Numbered from the stretch's first letter, positions 16,969 to 27,193 are shown. The stretch: 64,000 nt of DNA from Halolamina pelagica (GCF_900115675.1 NZ_FOXI01000007.1:38341-102340); one strand, 5' to 3'. Numbers and translations are program-made. The notes: a model not told the origin generated them from the sequence alone.

Positions 16969-19900
16969 TCAGTCATCGTCGGTGGCCACCTCCGCATCCG
17001 GCGGCTCGCCCTCCGCGAGGTCGATCCCCGTGACGGCGGAGACGTTGTTCTCCTGCATCGTGACGCCGATGGCGCGCTCGGAGCGGTCGAGCAGCGCCGA
17101 GCGGTGGCTGACGACGACGAACTGCGCGTCGCCCGCGAGGTCGTCGACCATCTCGCCGACGCGCTCGGCGTTGACCGCGTCGAGGAACGCGTCGATCTCG
17201 TCCAGCGCGTAGAACGGCGCGGGGTTGTGCCGCTGGATCGCGAAGATGAACGCGAGCGCGGTCAGTGACTTCTCCCCGCCGCTCATCGCGTCGAGTCGCT
17301 GGACGGGCTTGTCCGCGGGCTGGGCCTTCATCGTCAGCCCCTCCTCGAACGGGTTCTCGGGGTCCTCGAGCACGAGTTCCCCGGTACCGTCCGAGAGCCG
17401 CGAGAAGATGCGCTGGAACTGCTCGTCGATGGCCTCGAAGGCGTCCATGAACGTCCGGACCTTCTGCTCCTCGAACCCCTCGATGCGCTCCTCGATCCCG
17501 TCGCGCTCCTCGACCAGCACCTCGCGCTGCTCCTGGAGCTCGTCGAGGTCGGACTCGACCTCGTCGTACTCGTCGATGGCGAGCATGTTCACCGGTTCGA
17601 GCTCCTCCATCGCCTCGGTCAGGCGCTCGATCTCGGCCTCGACCTCGTCGTGGTCCGGGATCTCGTCGGCGTCGTACTCGCCGACCTGGCTCTCGAGTTC
17701 GGAGATCTCCTCGCTGAGCGCGACCGCGCTGCGCTTGAGCGAGTCGAGCCGGTTCTCCACGCGGTCGGCCTCGTCCTTCCGGTCGTTGCGCTCGCTGCGG
17801 GCCTCGCGGACCTCGGCTTTGAGCGCCTCGCGTTCCTCCTTGAGCTCGGCGAGCTGCTCCTCGAGTTCGGCGACCGTCTCGTGTTTCTCCTCGAGCGCCG
17901 CCTCCTTCTCCTCGATCTCGGCCTCGAACTCCTCGACCTCCGCCTCGAGCTCGGCCTTCCTGTTCTGGGCGGATTCGACGGTGTCGTGGAGGTCCTCCAG
18001 CGACTCCTCGGCGTACTCCTTCTCGCGCCGGCGATCGGCGATCTCGGCGTCGAGGGCGTCGCTGCGGTCCTCCAGGTCGTCGATCTCCTCGCGGATCTCC
18101 TCGGCCCGCGCGGAGAGTTCGGGGATCTTCGAGTCGGCCATCTCGGCCTCGATCTCCGCGATCGAGTCCTCCGCGGCCGCGATGCGCTCGTCGAGGTCTC
18201 CGATCTCCTCGTCGAGGTCGGTCATCTGCGCGTCGACGTCCTCGCGCTCCTCGCGGAGTTCGGCCAGTTCCGCCTCGATCTCCTCGACGCGGTTCTCGGC
18301 GTCGTCGACGTCCTCCTCGGCGTCGTCGATGTCGGCCTCGATCTCGCGGACCTTCTCGGCGGCCGCGCTCTTGCGCTCGCGGGCGTCGGTCAGGTCGGCT
18401 TCGACCGCGTCGATGTCGTCCTGGATCGACTGGCGCTCCTCCTCGAGGTCGTGGATCTGCTCGGCCAGCCGCTCCAGCCGGCCGCCGCCGGACTTCGAGA
18501 AGGAGTACCGGGAGCCGCCGCCGGAGCCGCCGGTCATGGCGCCCGACTTCTCCACGAGGTCGCCGTCGAGGGTGACCATCCGGTAGTCGCCCATGAAGTG
18601 GCGGGCGGTCTCCATGTCCTCGACGACCAGCGTCGACCCGAGGACGTACGAGAAGATGCCCGAGTACCGGTCGTCGTAGTCGACGAGGTCGCGGGCGAAG
18701 CCGACGACGCCGGGGTCGCTCGGCTCGCGGGGGAGACTCCGGTCGTCCATCTCCGTCATCGGGAGGAACGTCGCCCGGCCCGCGTTCCGGGACTTCAGGT
18801 AGTCGATGCAGGACGAGCCGACGCCGTCGTCGTCGACGACGACGTTGGCGAGCCGGCCGCCAGCGGCGGTCTCACACGCCTCGGCGTACTCCCGCGGGAC
18901 CGAGGCGAGTTCGCCCACGGGACCGTGGACGCCGCTCATCCCGGCGTTCTTGATCGTCGTCACCGCGCGGGGCCAGGAGCTGTCGCCGGTGTCGCTGGCC
19001 TTGGCCTCCAGTTCCGCGTACTCGTTGCGGAGCTCGCGCAGCTCCTCGTCGACGTCCGAGAGGTCGCCGTTGAGCTCCTGTTTGCGCTCCTTGAGGTCGG
19101 CGACCATCGACTCGGCCTTGGACTCGTTCTTCTCGGCCTTGTCCAGTTCCGAGTGGAGGTTCGACACCCGGGCTCGGAGGTCGGGCAACGATTCACGGAC
19201 GTCCTCGAGTTCGTCCTCGCGGTCGCTGACGCGGTTCGAGCGCCGCCGCGCCTCGTCGAGCAGGCGGTCCTTCTCACGCTGTTTCTCGTTTTTCTGCTCG
19301 CGCAGCGACTCCAGGGCCTCCTTCTCGCGTTCGAGTTCGGCCTTGAGTTCGTCGAACGCGGTGTCGACGTTCTCGATCTCGGTTTCGACCTCCTGGAGGT
19401 CGGTCTCCTTCGAGACGATGTCGCTCTTGACGTTTGCCTTCTCGACTTTCAGGTCCCGGATCTCGTCGTCCAGTTCCTCGATCTCCTCCTCCTTCCGGTC
19501 GATGTCGACGAAGGCGCTCCGGCGCTCCGCTTCGGCCTCCTCGATGCGCTCCTCGTTGGCCTCGATGCGGTCCTCGAGCCGGGCGATCTCGCCTTTGACC
19601 TCCTCGATCTCGCTTTTGACCCGGAGCTGTTCGTCCTCGCCGGTGCGCTCGATCTCGGCGTCGAGCTCGTCGAGCTCGTCCTCCAGCCGCGAGAGCTTCC
19701 CCTCGGCCTCGTCGAGCGCGGCGCGTTTCTCCTCGAGGTCGGCCTCGGCGGACTCGGTCTTGGCCTCGGTCCGCTCGAGGTCCTCGCGTTTGTCCTCGAG
19801 TTCGGCCGCCCGGAGGTAGCCCTCGTACTCCTCGCGCTCGTCGCGCAGTTTCTGGTACTCGAGGGCGGTCTCTCGCTCGTCGGCCAACTGCTCGAGGCGG

Positions 19901-20556
19901 TTCTCCTTCTCCTCGATGCGGAGGTCCGCCTCGTTGATCCGGTCCTCGACGACCTCCAACTCCTCGCGGGCGGACTCCTTCTTCGCGTCGAACTCGGCGA
20001 CGCCCGCGATCTCGTCGATGATCCCCCGGCGCTGGTAGGGGGTCATGTTGATGATCTCGGTCACGTCGCCCTGCATGACGACGTTGTACCCCTCCGGCGT
20101 GATCCCGGCCTGGGCCAGCAGGTCCTGGATGTCCGAGAGGTTGGTCGACCGGCCGTTGAGGTAGTAGTAGGAGTAGTAGTTGTCCTCGGTCTCCTTCACC
20201 CGGCGCTTGACGGTGATCTCGTCCACGTCGCCGACGTTGTCGCTGCCGGCGGCGGTGGCCACCTGCGAGCGCGTGAGGGTGCCGTCAGAGTTGTCCAGGA
20301 CGACCGTCACCGACGCCTCCCGGGGCCCGCTCTGCTCGCCGTCCTCGCCGCCGGGGTTGTAGATCAGGTCGGTCAGCTTCTCGGCGCGGATGCCTCTCGT
20401 GCGAGCCAGTCCCAGGGCGAACAGGACGCCGTCGATGATGTTCGATTTCCCGGAGCCGTTGGGGCCGGTGATGACGGTGAAGTCCTCGTAGAACGGGATG
20501 TGAGTCTCGCGCCCGAAGCTCTTGAAGTCGTCCAGAACGAGTTCCTGAATGTGCAT
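16969..20556 (-). CDS. smc: Chromosome segregation ATPase SMC
   Basis: A 1195-residue SMC protein: N-terminal ATPase half with Walker A GPNGSGKSN (31-39), a long coiled coil, a hinge around residues 520-690 (SGVHGPVGELASV and GAMTGGSGGG), a return coil, and the C-terminal half with signature LDAMSGGEKS and Walker B FYALDEIDAFLD. SMC dimers organise and help segregate chromosomes with ScpA. Length is standard. The upstream coiled-coil gene ends 6 bp before this start and scpA follows, forming an operon transcribed from the box near 20920. Confidence 0.97.
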   Translation of the reverse strand: MHIQELVLDDFKSFGRETHIPFYEDFTVITGPNGSGKSNIIDGVLFALGLARTRGIRAEKLTDLIYNPGGEDGEQSGPREASVTVVLDNSDGTLTRSQVATAAGSDNVGDVDEITVKRRVKETEDNYYSYYYLNGRSTNLSDIQDLLAQAGITPEGYNVVMQGDVTEIINMTPYQRRGIIDEIAGVAEFDAKKESAREELEVVEDRINEADLRIEEKENRLEQLADERETALEYQKLRDEREEYEGYLRAAELEDKREDLERTEAKTESAEADLEEKRAALDEAEGKLSRLEDELDELDAEIERTGEDEQLRVKSEIEEVKGEIARLEDRIEANEERIEEAEAERRSAFVDIDRKEEEIEELDDEIRDLKVEKANVKSDIVSKETDLQEVETEIENVDTAFDELKAELEREKEALESLREQKNEKQREKDRLLDEARRRSNRVSDREDELEDVRESLPDLRARVSNLHSELDKAEKNESKAESMVADLKERKQELNGDLSDVDEELRELRNEYAELEAKASDTGDSSWPRAVTTIKNAGMSGVHGPVGELASVPREYAEACETAAGGRLANVVVDDDGVGSSCIDYLKSRNAGRATFLPMTEMDDRSLPREPSDPGVVGFARDLVDYDDRYSGIFSYVLGSTLVVEDMETARHFMGDYRMVTLDGDLVEKSGAMTGGSGGGSRYSFSKSGGGRLERLAEQIHDLEEERQSIQDDIDAVEADLTDARERKSAAAEKVREIEADIDDAEEDVDDAENRVEEIEAELAELREEREDVDAQMTDLDEEIGDLDERIAAAEDSIAEIEAEMADSKIPELSARAEEIREEIDDLEDRSDALDAEIADRRREKEYAEESLEDLHDTVESAQNRKAELEAEVEEFEAEIEEKEAALEEKHETVAELEEQLAELKEEREALKAEVREARSERNDRKDEADRVENRLDSLKRSAVALSEEISELESQVGEYDADEIPDHDEVEAEIERLTEAMEELEPVNMLAIDEYDEVESDLDELQEQREVLVEERDGIEERIEGFEEQKVRTFMDAFEAIDEQFQRIFSRLSDGTGELVLEDPENPFEEGLTMKAQPADKPVQRLDAMSGGEKSLTALAFIFAIQRHNPAPFYALDEIDAFLDAVNAERVGEMVDDLAGDAQFVVVSHRSALLDRSERAIGVTMQENNVSAVTGIDLAEGEPPDAEVATDDD

Positions 20557-20562
20557 GCGGCC

Positions 20563-20895
20563 TTACGCGACGATGATGTCGTCGCCGTCGTCGTCGGAGT
20601 CGTCCTCCGCCTCGACCTCCTCGGCGGGGGGTTCCTCGTCGACCCCGTCGTTGGCCACGAGCTCGGCGTCACGGCGCTCGTCGGTGCCCCGCGCCTGCGC
20701 CTGCTCCTCGGCGGTGGTGCGGCCGTCGTCGTTCCCGGTGCGGGCCGGCTCGCTCGCGTCCGCCTCCAGGTCCTCGGTCGTCTCCTCGAGTTGGCGGACC
20801 CGCTCCTTGGTCTCGACCAGTTCCTCGGTCAGCCCGTCGACCGCTGCCTGTAGCTCGGCGACTTGTGACTCGAGATCGTCCGCTCGGTTGCTCAT
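20563..20895 (-). CDS. Small acidic coiled-coil protein heading the smc operon
   Basis: A 110-residue protein. Residues 5-48 form a leucine-heptad coiled coil (DDLESQVAELQAAVDGL), and the rest is a disordered acidic tail ending DDIIVA. A 6-bp gap to smc and a good TATA box upstream make it the first gene of the smc-scpA operon. Haloarchaeal genomes carry similar small proteins beside smc, but I know of no assigned function. It could oligomerise with, or regulate, the SMC complex; the idea rests on position only. Confidence 0.75.
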   Translation of the reverse strand: MSNRADDLESQVAELQAAVDGLTEELVETKERVRQLEETTEDLEADASEPARTGNDDGRTTAEEQAQARGTDERRDAELVANDGVDEEPPAEEVEAEDDSDDDGDDIIVA

Positions 20896-20916
20896 GGGCG
20901 GATTACCGAGGCCACT

Positions 20917-20926
20917 CGTATAAAGC
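20917..20926 (-). promoter_or_regulatory. TATA box of the smc operon
   Basis: The minus strand reads GGCTTTATAC, 22-31 nt before ATG 20895; it is one of the best matches in the window. Confidence 0.7.
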
Positions 20927-21044
20927 CACGGACGAGCGGGAGGGGCGTTGATAAATCGCATGACGGGATAGTGAATCCACCGGACGGTCACGGCACGCGT
21001 CATCCGGGGCGAACAGCTATGCGCATCGCGCGACGAGTCAACGT

Positions 21045-21878
21045 ATGAACGAGTTCGAGGGCGAGACGGCGGTCGTGACGGGTGCATCGTCGGGGATCGG
21101 CCGGGCGTCGGCGCTCCGGTTCGCCGAGGAGGGTGCGAACGTCGTCGTCGCCGACGTCGACGCCGACGGCGGACGCGAGACGGTGGAACTGATCGAGGAC
21201 GCCGGCGGCGACGCGACGTTCGCCGAGGTCGACGTGTCCGACACCGCCTCCGTCGAGCGGATGGTCGAGGTGGCGGTCGAAACGTACGGGAGCCTCGACA
21301 TCGCGCACAACAACGCCGGCATCCTCACCGGCTTCGTCGAGACCACCGGCATCGAGGAGGCCCAGTGGGACCGCATCGTCGACATCAACCTGAAGGGCGT
21401 CTGGGCGTGTATGAAGGCCGAACTCCCCGTGATGGTCGAGGAGGGCGGCGGCCGGATCGTCAATACGGCATCCGAGGCCGGGCTGGTCGGCATCGGCGGG
21501 CTGTCGAGCTACTCCGCGAGCAAGCACGGCGTCGTCGGCCTGACCAAGTCGGTCGCGCTTGAGTACGCCACGCGGGGCGTCCGGGTGAACGCCGTCGCCC
21601 CCGGGCCGACGGAGACGAACATCCAGTCGGGCGTACTCGGTAGCACGCCCGGGTCGTCGTCGCTCCTGGACCGCATCCGGACGGCGGTCGAACTGCTCCG
21701 GATGACCGTCCGCACGCTCCGGGCGGACTACGACACGTCCGCGATGCGGGAGGTGCCGATGGACCGCATCGCCGACCCCGAGGAGATCGCCGGCCCCGTG
21801 GCCTTCCTCTGCTCGGACGACGCCTCGTACATCACCGGGCAGACGCTGGCGGTTGACGGCGGGCAGGCGGCCGACTGA
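21045..21878 (+). CDS. Short-chain dehydrogenase/reductase (SDR)
   Basis: A 277-residue classical SDR. The cofactor loop TGASSGIG (12-19), NNAG (89-92), catalytic Ser in NTASEAG (Ser143) and YxxxK (Tyr156, Lys160) are all present, with a C-terminal [11 protein letters not shown]. An Asp at the end of the second strand ([10 protein letters not shown]) suggests NAD rather than NADP. A longer than usual helical stretch at about 195-240 ([25 protein letters not shown]) covers the substrate lid. It is monocistronic; substrate cannot be inferred from neighbours. Confidence 0.85.
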   Translation: MNEFEGETAVVTGASSGIGRASALRFAEEGANVVVADVDADGGRETVELIEDAGGDATFAEVDVSDTASVERMVEVAVETYGSLDIAHNNAGILTGFVETTGIEEAQWDRIVDINLKGVWACMKAELPVMVEEGGGRIVNTASEAGLVGIGGLSSYSASKHGVVGLTKSVALEYATRGVRVNAVAPGPTETNIQSGVLGSTPGSSSLLDRIRTAVELLRMTVRTLRADYDTSAMREVPMDRIADPEEIAGPVAFLCSDDASYITGQTLAVDGGQAAD

Positions 21879-21920
21879 CGGGGGATCGGTCGCCCGAGGA
21901 GATCCGGAAAAGGGGAGCCG

Positions 21921-23699
21921 CTACGCCAGCAGCAGCGCCAGCGCCGCCACCAGCACCGCCAGCACGAGCAGCAGACTGCGGTCGATGCCGGCCTTCGTCC
22001 GCACCTCCTCGCGGCCGGTCACCCGCGCGATGGCCGCGTCGGGGTGCTTCGCCGTCCGGACCGAGAGTTCCGCCAGCGCGACCGCGGCGTCGTCGACGCG
22101 GGCGTAGAGTTCGGTCACGCCGACCACGAGGGCACGGCTGCCGTACAGCGACCCGGGGTTGTAGAGGCTATCCACGTCGGGCACCTTGCCCAGCCCCGAG
22201 AGCGGCTTCTTCACGAGGCGGAAGCCGACCAGCCCCAGCACCGCGAGCACGACGCCCTCGACGACGTGGGTGACAGTGTAGGTGTGGTAGACGTGCGAGA
22301 CGACCGCCCCGTCGGTCACGTCGAACGGCAGCAGGCTGAACAGCGCGCCGTCGAAGACGCCGTAGAACACACACAGCGCCGCGACGAGCACCATCGCGAC
22401 CGACTGGCCGCGGTTGGCGTCCCGGACCTCGCCGTCGTACTCGCCGTGGAAGAAGGCGTAGTAGCCGAACTTGATGAACGACATGAACGTGCCGACGCCG
22501 CCGAGCAGCAGCAGCAGTTCCAGCGTGTAGAAGTCGCCGAACGCGAGGGGTCCCTTCACGAAGTCGTAGTGGCTCGCCGATATCACGATCCCCTTGCTCA
22601 CGAACCCGTTGAACCCGGGGAAGCCGGCGATCGAGAGCGCCGCGACGGTGAACGCCCCCGCGGTGATCGGCATCTCGCGGGCCAGCCCGCCCAGCTTCTT
22701 CAGGCTCTCCTCGCCGGTGCGGTAGACGACGACGCCGGCGGTCATGAACAGCAGCCCCTTGTAGAGGATGTGGTTGAACACGTGGGCGAACGCGCCGGCC
22801 TGGGCCAGCGCGGAGCCGATGCCGACGCCGGCGATCATGTAGCCCACCTGCGACTGGATGTGGTAGGAGAGCAGGCGGCGCATGTCGTTCTGGAACAGCG
22901 CCATCGTCGCGCCGAAGACGGCCATGATCCCGCCCATGTAGGCGACGGCGACGTTGCCGTCCTGCGGGAACACGCGGTACATGCCGTAGACGCCGGTCTT
23001 GGTGGTGTACACACAGAGGAACACGCTGGCCGCGATGTGCGGGCGCGGGTACGTGTCGGGCAGCCACGCGTGCAGGCCGACGAAGCCGACGTTGACGCCG
23101 ACGCCCAGCGCCGCGAGCACGGGGGCGACAGAACCAGCCAGTCCCGCGGTCTCGGGGCCGCCGGGCACGCTCGCGAACAGGAAGGTGCCCGTCTCCGCGA
23201 AGTGCCAGATCACGGCGCCCAAGAAGAGCGTGCCGCCGATGCCGTGGAGCACGGCGTAGCGGAAGCCCGCCCGCACCGCCTTGCCGCCGTAGTGCCAGAC
23301 AAGCAGCGTGCTGGTGACGGCCATCAGCTCCCAGAAGAAGATCAGCGTGAGCCAGTCGCCGCCGAAGACGGCGCCGAGGCTGGACGCGACGTAGGAGAGC
23401 GCGAACGCGGTCTGCAGGGGAGCGGCCTCGCTGTAGTAGGAGTACACCACGCCGACGGCGCCGATGAACGCGAAGATCAGCCCCATCAGCGTCGAGAACG
23501 GGTCGACGTTGAAGATCACCGTCTCGAAGCCGAACAGGTTGAACTCGGTGAAGTGCGCGCCCGCGTCGACCAGCCAGACGTACGGCACGACCGCGCCCGT
23601 GAGCACTGCCGCCAGCGCGTGGCCGGCCTTCCGGCCGAGGAACGGCAACAGGAGCGCGGCGACGATCACCGGAACGAACGGCGGGACGAGCGGTTCCAT
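21921..23699 (-). CDS. mnhD: Mnh/Mrp antiporter subunit D-like protein (third copy, NuoL/N family)
   Basis: A 592-residue membrane protein with about 14 core helices of the proton-channel antiporter family. The conserved Glu in FFWELMAV and Lys in YTTKTGVYGMYRVF are the residues on the proton path. The last ~130 residues add extra hydrophobic and amphipathic segments, including a region of the MrpA/NuoL lateral-helix type (SGLGKVPDVDSLYN and following). It is the last gene of the mnh operon and overlaps the preceding gene by 1 bp (start at 23699). Confidence 0.85.
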   Translation of the reverse strand: MEPLVPPFVPVIVAALLLPFLGRKAGHALAAVLTGAVVPYVWLVDAGAHFTEFNLFGFETVIFNVDPFSTLMGLIFAFIGAVGVVYSYYSEAAPLQTAFALSYVASSLGAVFGGDWLTLIFFWELMAVTSTLLVWHYGGKAVRAGFRYAVLHGIGGTLFLGAVIWHFAETGTFLFASVPGGPETAGLAGSVAPVLAALGVGVNVGFVGLHAWLPDTYPRPHIAASVFLCVYTTKTGVYGMYRVFPQDGNVAVAYMGGIMAVFGATMALFQNDMRRLLSYHIQSQVGYMIAGVGIGSALAQAGAFAHVFNHILYKGLLFMTAGVVVYRTGEESLKKLGGLAREMPITAGAFTVAALSIAGFPGFNGFVSKGIVISASHYDFVKGPLAFGDFYTLELLLLLGGVGTFMSFIKFGYYAFFHGEYDGEVRDANRGQSVAMVLVAALCVFYGVFDGALFSLLPFDVTDGAVVSHVYHTYTVTHVVEGVVLAVLGLVGFRLVKKPLSGLGKVPDVDSLYNPGSLYGSRALVVGVTELYARVDDAAVALAELSVRTAKHPDAAIARVTGREEVRTKAGIDRSLLLVLAVLVAALALLLA

Positions 23700-25393
23700 C
23701 AGACGCTCACCCCCGTGACCGCGGCGACGATGCTACGCACGATCCGGAGGAACACTGCCGTGTCGGGGACGATCCCGAGCACGACCGACCCCGTGGCCGC
23801 GAACAGGATCGGCCCGAGCATGAACCACGTCGACTCGTCGCCGAGCCAGCCACGGGCCTCCCAGGCGCCGTGGTGGCCGTGCCCGTGGTCACCCTCGTGA
23901 TCGTCGGCGTAGCCGTGTTCGTCGTGCTCGCCGTCGACGGCATCGGCGCCGTCGGCATCGCCCCCGTCGGTCGCCAGTTCGTCGTCGCCGAAGCGACCGC
24001 CGAGGGGGCCCTCGACGAGCGGTTTCGAGTCCGCCTCGCCCTTCGACTCGAAGAAGGCGGCGTAGACGACCGGCCAGAAGTACGCGATGTTGAGCACGCC
24101 CGAGACCAGCAGCGCGCCCGTGAAGGCGAGCTGGCCGGCCGAGACCGTGCCGATCAGCAGGAAGTACTTGCTCACGAAGCCGGCGATGAGGGGGATGCCC
24201 GCCATCCCCAGCGCGGCGATGCCGAAGGCGGTCATCGTCAGCGGCATCCGCTCGCCGATGCCCGCCATGTCGCTGATGTCGTCGGTGTGGGTCTCGACGT
24301 GGATCGCGCCCGCACAGAAGAACAGGGTGAGCTTCATGAACGCGTGGGCGGGGATGTGCAACAGTCCGCCGACGAGCGCGTACGCCGACGCCCGGCCCGG
24401 CGCGACGGCGGCGCCGACGGCCAGCCCGAGCACGATGTAGGAGAGCTGGCTCACCGTCGAGAACGCCAGCCGGCGCTTGAGGTTGTCCTGCCGGAGCGCG
24501 ATCACGCTCGCGGTGACGAGGGTGAACGCGGCGATGGCGGCCAGCGGCAGGCCCATCCCGATGTCGGCGACGGCCTCGGGGCCGAACACCTCGAGGATCA
24601 CCCGCGCGATCCCGAAGACGCCGGACTTCACGACCGCCACCGCGTGCAGCAGCCCCGAGACCGGCGTCGGCGCCACCATCGCGTCGGGGAGCCAGGAGTG
24701 CAGCGGCATCAGCGCCGCCTTCACGCCGAAGCCCGTGATCAGCAGGGCGAACGCCGCCCGAGCGAGCATCGGGTCGGCGGCCGCGAGCTCGGCGATGCCG
24801 CCGGGCGCGAACGCGGTCGTCCCCGCGAGCAGGTAGACGAGCACCGAGCCCGCGAGCACGGCGACGCCGCCGCCGAACGTGTAGGTGAGGTACTTCCGAC
24901 CGGCGGCGCGGGCCTCGTCGGTCTCGTCGTGACTGACGAGGGGGTAGGTCGCGACCGTGAGCAGTTCGTAGAACACGAACAGCACGAGCAGGTTCGACGC
25001 GAACGCGACGCCCAGCGCCGCCGCGACGCTGCCGGCGAAGGCCGCGAAGTAGCGCGTCTGGTCGTGTTCGTCGAGGCCGCGCATGTAGCCGATGCTGTAG
25101 AAGCTCGTCACCACCCAGAGCAGGCTGGCGAGCAGGCCGAACAGCACGCCCAGCGCGTCGGCCTGCACCGCGAACTCGACGCCCGGGACGAGCGTGCCGG
25201 CGCGGCTGACGTACGTGTCGCCGGCGAGCACGCCCGGCACCATGCTGGCGACGACGCCGAGCGCCGACAGCGCGGCGGCCACCGTCCAGCCCTCGCGGAG
25301 GTTCGGGCGCCCGCGCGAGGCGAGGATCGGGACGATGGCGACTGCCGGGACGAGCACCGCTGCGAGAGGTCTGAGTGAGGGTATCTCCGTCAT
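23699..25393 (-). CDS. mnhD: Mnh/Mrp antiporter subunit D-like protein (second copy)
   Basis: A 564-residue NuoL/N-type subunit. Glu in FVFYELLTVAT and Lys in VVKSGVFGIARVI mark the ion path; HSWLPDAM (residues ~215) is the family's conserved loop. A His/Asp/Gly-rich cytoplasmic loop of about 60 residues before the last helices (around AVDGEHDEHGYADDHEGDHG) is unusual for the family and could bind metal or be a flexible linker. Start overlaps the previous gene by 4 bp. Confidence 0.87.
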   Translation of the reverse strand: MTEIPSLRPLAAVLVPAVAIVPILASRGRPNLREGWTVAAALSALGVVASMVPGVLAGDTYVSRAGTLVPGVEFAVQADALGVLFGLLASLLWVVTSFYSIGYMRGLDEHDQTRYFAAFAGSVAAALGVAFASNLLVLFVFYELLTVATYPLVSHDETDEARAAGRKYLTYTFGGGVAVLAGSVLVYLLAGTTAFAPGGIAELAAADPMLARAAFALLITGFGVKAALMPLHSWLPDAMVAPTPVSGLLHAVAVVKSGVFGIARVILEVFGPEAVADIGMGLPLAAIAAFTLVTASVIALRQDNLKRRLAFSTVSQLSYIVLGLAVGAAVAPGRASAYALVGGLLHIPAHAFMKLTLFFCAGAIHVETHTDDISDMAGIGERMPLTMTAFGIAALGMAGIPLIAGFVSKYFLLIGTVSAGQLAFTGALLVSGVLNIAYFWPVVYAAFFESKGEADSKPLVEGPLGGRFGDDELATDGGDADGADAVDGEHDEHGYADDHEGDHGHGHHGAWEARGWLGDESTWFMLGPILFAATGSVVLGIVPDTAVFLRIVRSIVAAVTGVSV

Positions 25394-26844
25394 GAGAGTA
25401 GTGCCTGAACCGTCGGTTCGAGGAGCTGTCCGTACTCGAAGGCGAGCATGCCGAGGACGACCGCCGCGAGTGCCGCGGCGACGACGACGCCGGTCATCCC
25501 GGGCGAGACGCCGTCGACGGCGACGCGCTCGCCACTCGCGTCACGGAAGAACATCCGCTCGAGGATCCGCGCGAAGTACGCCAGCGTCAGCAGCGTACTC
25601 AGCAGGATCACCACCGCGAGCGGCCACGCCGCGGCCTCGACGGCGCCCAGCGCGATGTACCACTTGCCGACGAAGCCCACCGCCGGCGGGACGCCGACCA
25701 TCGCCAGCGCGAGCAGGCCGAACGCGCCCGCGCCGAGGGGGAGCCGCTGGATCAGTCCCTCGTAGTCGTCGACGGTCTGAGCGCCCGTGGCGGTGGCGAT
25801 CAGGCCGGCGGTGAGGAACAGGCCGCCCTTCATCACCGCGTGGCCGACCAGGTGGACCGTGGCGCCGATCAGCGCCGTCTCGTTGGCGACGGCGACGGCG
25901 CCGACGACGAGGCCGAACTGCGAGACCGAGGAGTACGCGAGCATCCGCTTGATCTCGGTCTGGGACACCGCCAGCACGCTCCCGAACACGATGCTGACTA
26001 TCGCCCCCGCCACGAGCAGCGAACGCGCGACGGGGTTGGCCTGCAGGAAGTCGACGGTGAACACCGTGAACACGATCCGGATCAGCGCGTAGGCGGCGAC
26101 CGTCGACACCAGCGCCGAGATCAGCGCGCTCACCGAGTCCGGCGAGCCGGCGTAGGCGTCGGGCTGCCAGGCGTGCAACGGGAACACCGCGACCTTCACG
26201 AACAAGCCGACGACCAGCAGCGCGAACGCCGCCTGGACCAGCGGTTCGGTGTACCCGACCGCGGCCAACTGCGTCGAGAGGTCGGCCATGTTGAGCGTCC
26301 CGGTCGCGACGAACGCGTAGCCGATCCCGAGCAGGAACAGGCTGGCGCCGACGGTGCCCACGATCAGGTACTTCAGCGCCGCGCGGGCGGAGCGCCCGCC
26401 CTCGCCGCTCGCGACCAGCGCGTACGCCGCCAGCCCCGTGATCTCGAGGAACACGTACATGTTGAACACGTCGCCGGTGATGCTCATCCCGGTCAGCCCG
26501 GCGACGAGCAGCAGGTAGACGGCGTAGAACGCGTTCGTCCGTGGCCCCGCCACGCGGGAGTACGCGAGCACCGCCAGCGAGACCACGGCGACCAGCAGCG
26601 CGATCGTCGCCGACAGCCCGTCGACGACGAGCTCGATGCCGAAGGGCGCGGTGAAGCCGCCGACGACGTAGCTGACGGTGCCGTCGAACGCCCGCGAGGC
26701 GAGCACGCCGGCGCCGGCGACCTGCACGGCCGCGGTCACGAGCGCGACCGGCCACCCCGTCTCCGAACGGACCAGCCCGGCCAGCAGCGCCAGCACCGAA
26801 CCCAGCAGCGGCGCCGCCACCAGGAGCGCCGGGAGGCTACTCAT
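25390..26844 (-). CDS. mnhD: Mnh/Mrp antiporter subunit D (first copy)
   Basis: A 484-residue NuoL/N-type proton-translocating subunit close to MrpD in length. Glu in MYVFLEITGLAAYALV and Lys in FVKVAVFPLHAWQPDAY are the key charged residues; GLTGMSITGDVFNMYVF is the family's diagnostic segment. It follows mnhC with an 8-bp overlap and precedes two further D-like genes, so the complex has three antiporter-type subunits where canonical Mrp has two (A and D). Confidence 0.9.
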   Translation of the reverse strand: MSSLPALLVAAPLLGSVLALLAGLVRSETGWPVALVTAAVQVAGAGVLASRAFDGTVSYVVGGFTAPFGIELVVDGLSATIALLVAVVSLAVLAYSRVAGPRTNAFYAVYLLLVAGLTGMSITGDVFNMYVFLEITGLAAYALVASGEGGRSARAALKYLIVGTVGASLFLLGIGYAFVATGTLNMADLSTQLAAVGYTEPLVQAAFALLVVGLFVKVAVFPLHAWQPDAYAGSPDSVSALISALVSTVAAYALIRIVFTVFTVDFLQANPVARSLLVAGAIVSIVFGSVLAVSQTEIKRMLAYSSVSQFGLVVGAVAVANETALIGATVHLVGHAVMKGGLFLTAGLIATATGAQTVDDYEGLIQRLPLGAGAFGLLALAMVGVPPAVGFVGKWYIALGAVEAAAWPLAVVILLSTLLTLAYFARILERMFFRDASGERVAVDGVSPGMTGVVVAAALAAVVLGMLAFEYGQLLEPTVQALLS

Positions 26845-27193
26845 CGGCGGCCACCTCCCGGATCTCCCCCTCGCGGAGCGAGCCGTACTCGTCGTAGACG
26901 CGGACGATCAGCCCCAGCGCCACCGCGGTGAGGCTGACGCCGACGACGATGGCGGTCAGGATCAGCACGTGCGGCAGCGGGCTGACGTACGGTGCCGGCG
27001 CCGACAGCAGGGGCGGGCTCGCCCCTTGGACGAACGCCGAGCTGATGAAGAAGAGGAAGATGCCCGTCTGGAACACGTTCATCCCGATCACCTTCTTGAT
27101 CAGGTTCGGGCTGCCGATCAACATGTACGTCCCCACGCCCATCAGCAGGAAGGCGACGAGGAAGTAGCCCCGGGTGGCCAGCAGGTCGATCAC
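26837..27193 (-). CDS. mnhC: Mnh/Mrp antiporter subunit C (NuoK-like)
   Basis: A 118-residue protein with three helices. The NuoK-type elements LIGSPNLIKKVIGMNVFQTGIFLFF and PLPHVLILTAIVVGVSLTAVAL are present; the latter is the conserved helix carrying the L-T-A-I-V motif. Canonical MrpC is 110-125 residues. The gene overlaps mnhB by 4 bp and mnhD by 8 bp. MrpC packs against A and D in the membrane arm. Confidence 0.9.
   Translation of the reverse strand: MIDLLATRGYFLVAFLLMGVGTYMLIGSPNLIKKVIGMNVFQTGIFLFFISSAFVQGASPPLLSAPAPYVSPLPHVLILTAIVVGVSLTAVALGLIVRVYDEYGSLREGEIREVAADE

Noticed and set aside
17650..20853. A 1067-codon open frame antisense to smc
   Set aside because: It is produced by high-GC codon bias on the opposite strand; its protein is a V/L/D/G shadow with no motif, while smc is unmistakable.
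22044..25378. Long His/Arg/Glu-rich open frames antisense to the mnhD genes
   Set aside because: Low-complexity shadow translations; the minus-strand genes are transmembrane proteins with conserved motifs and 1-4 bp overlaps.
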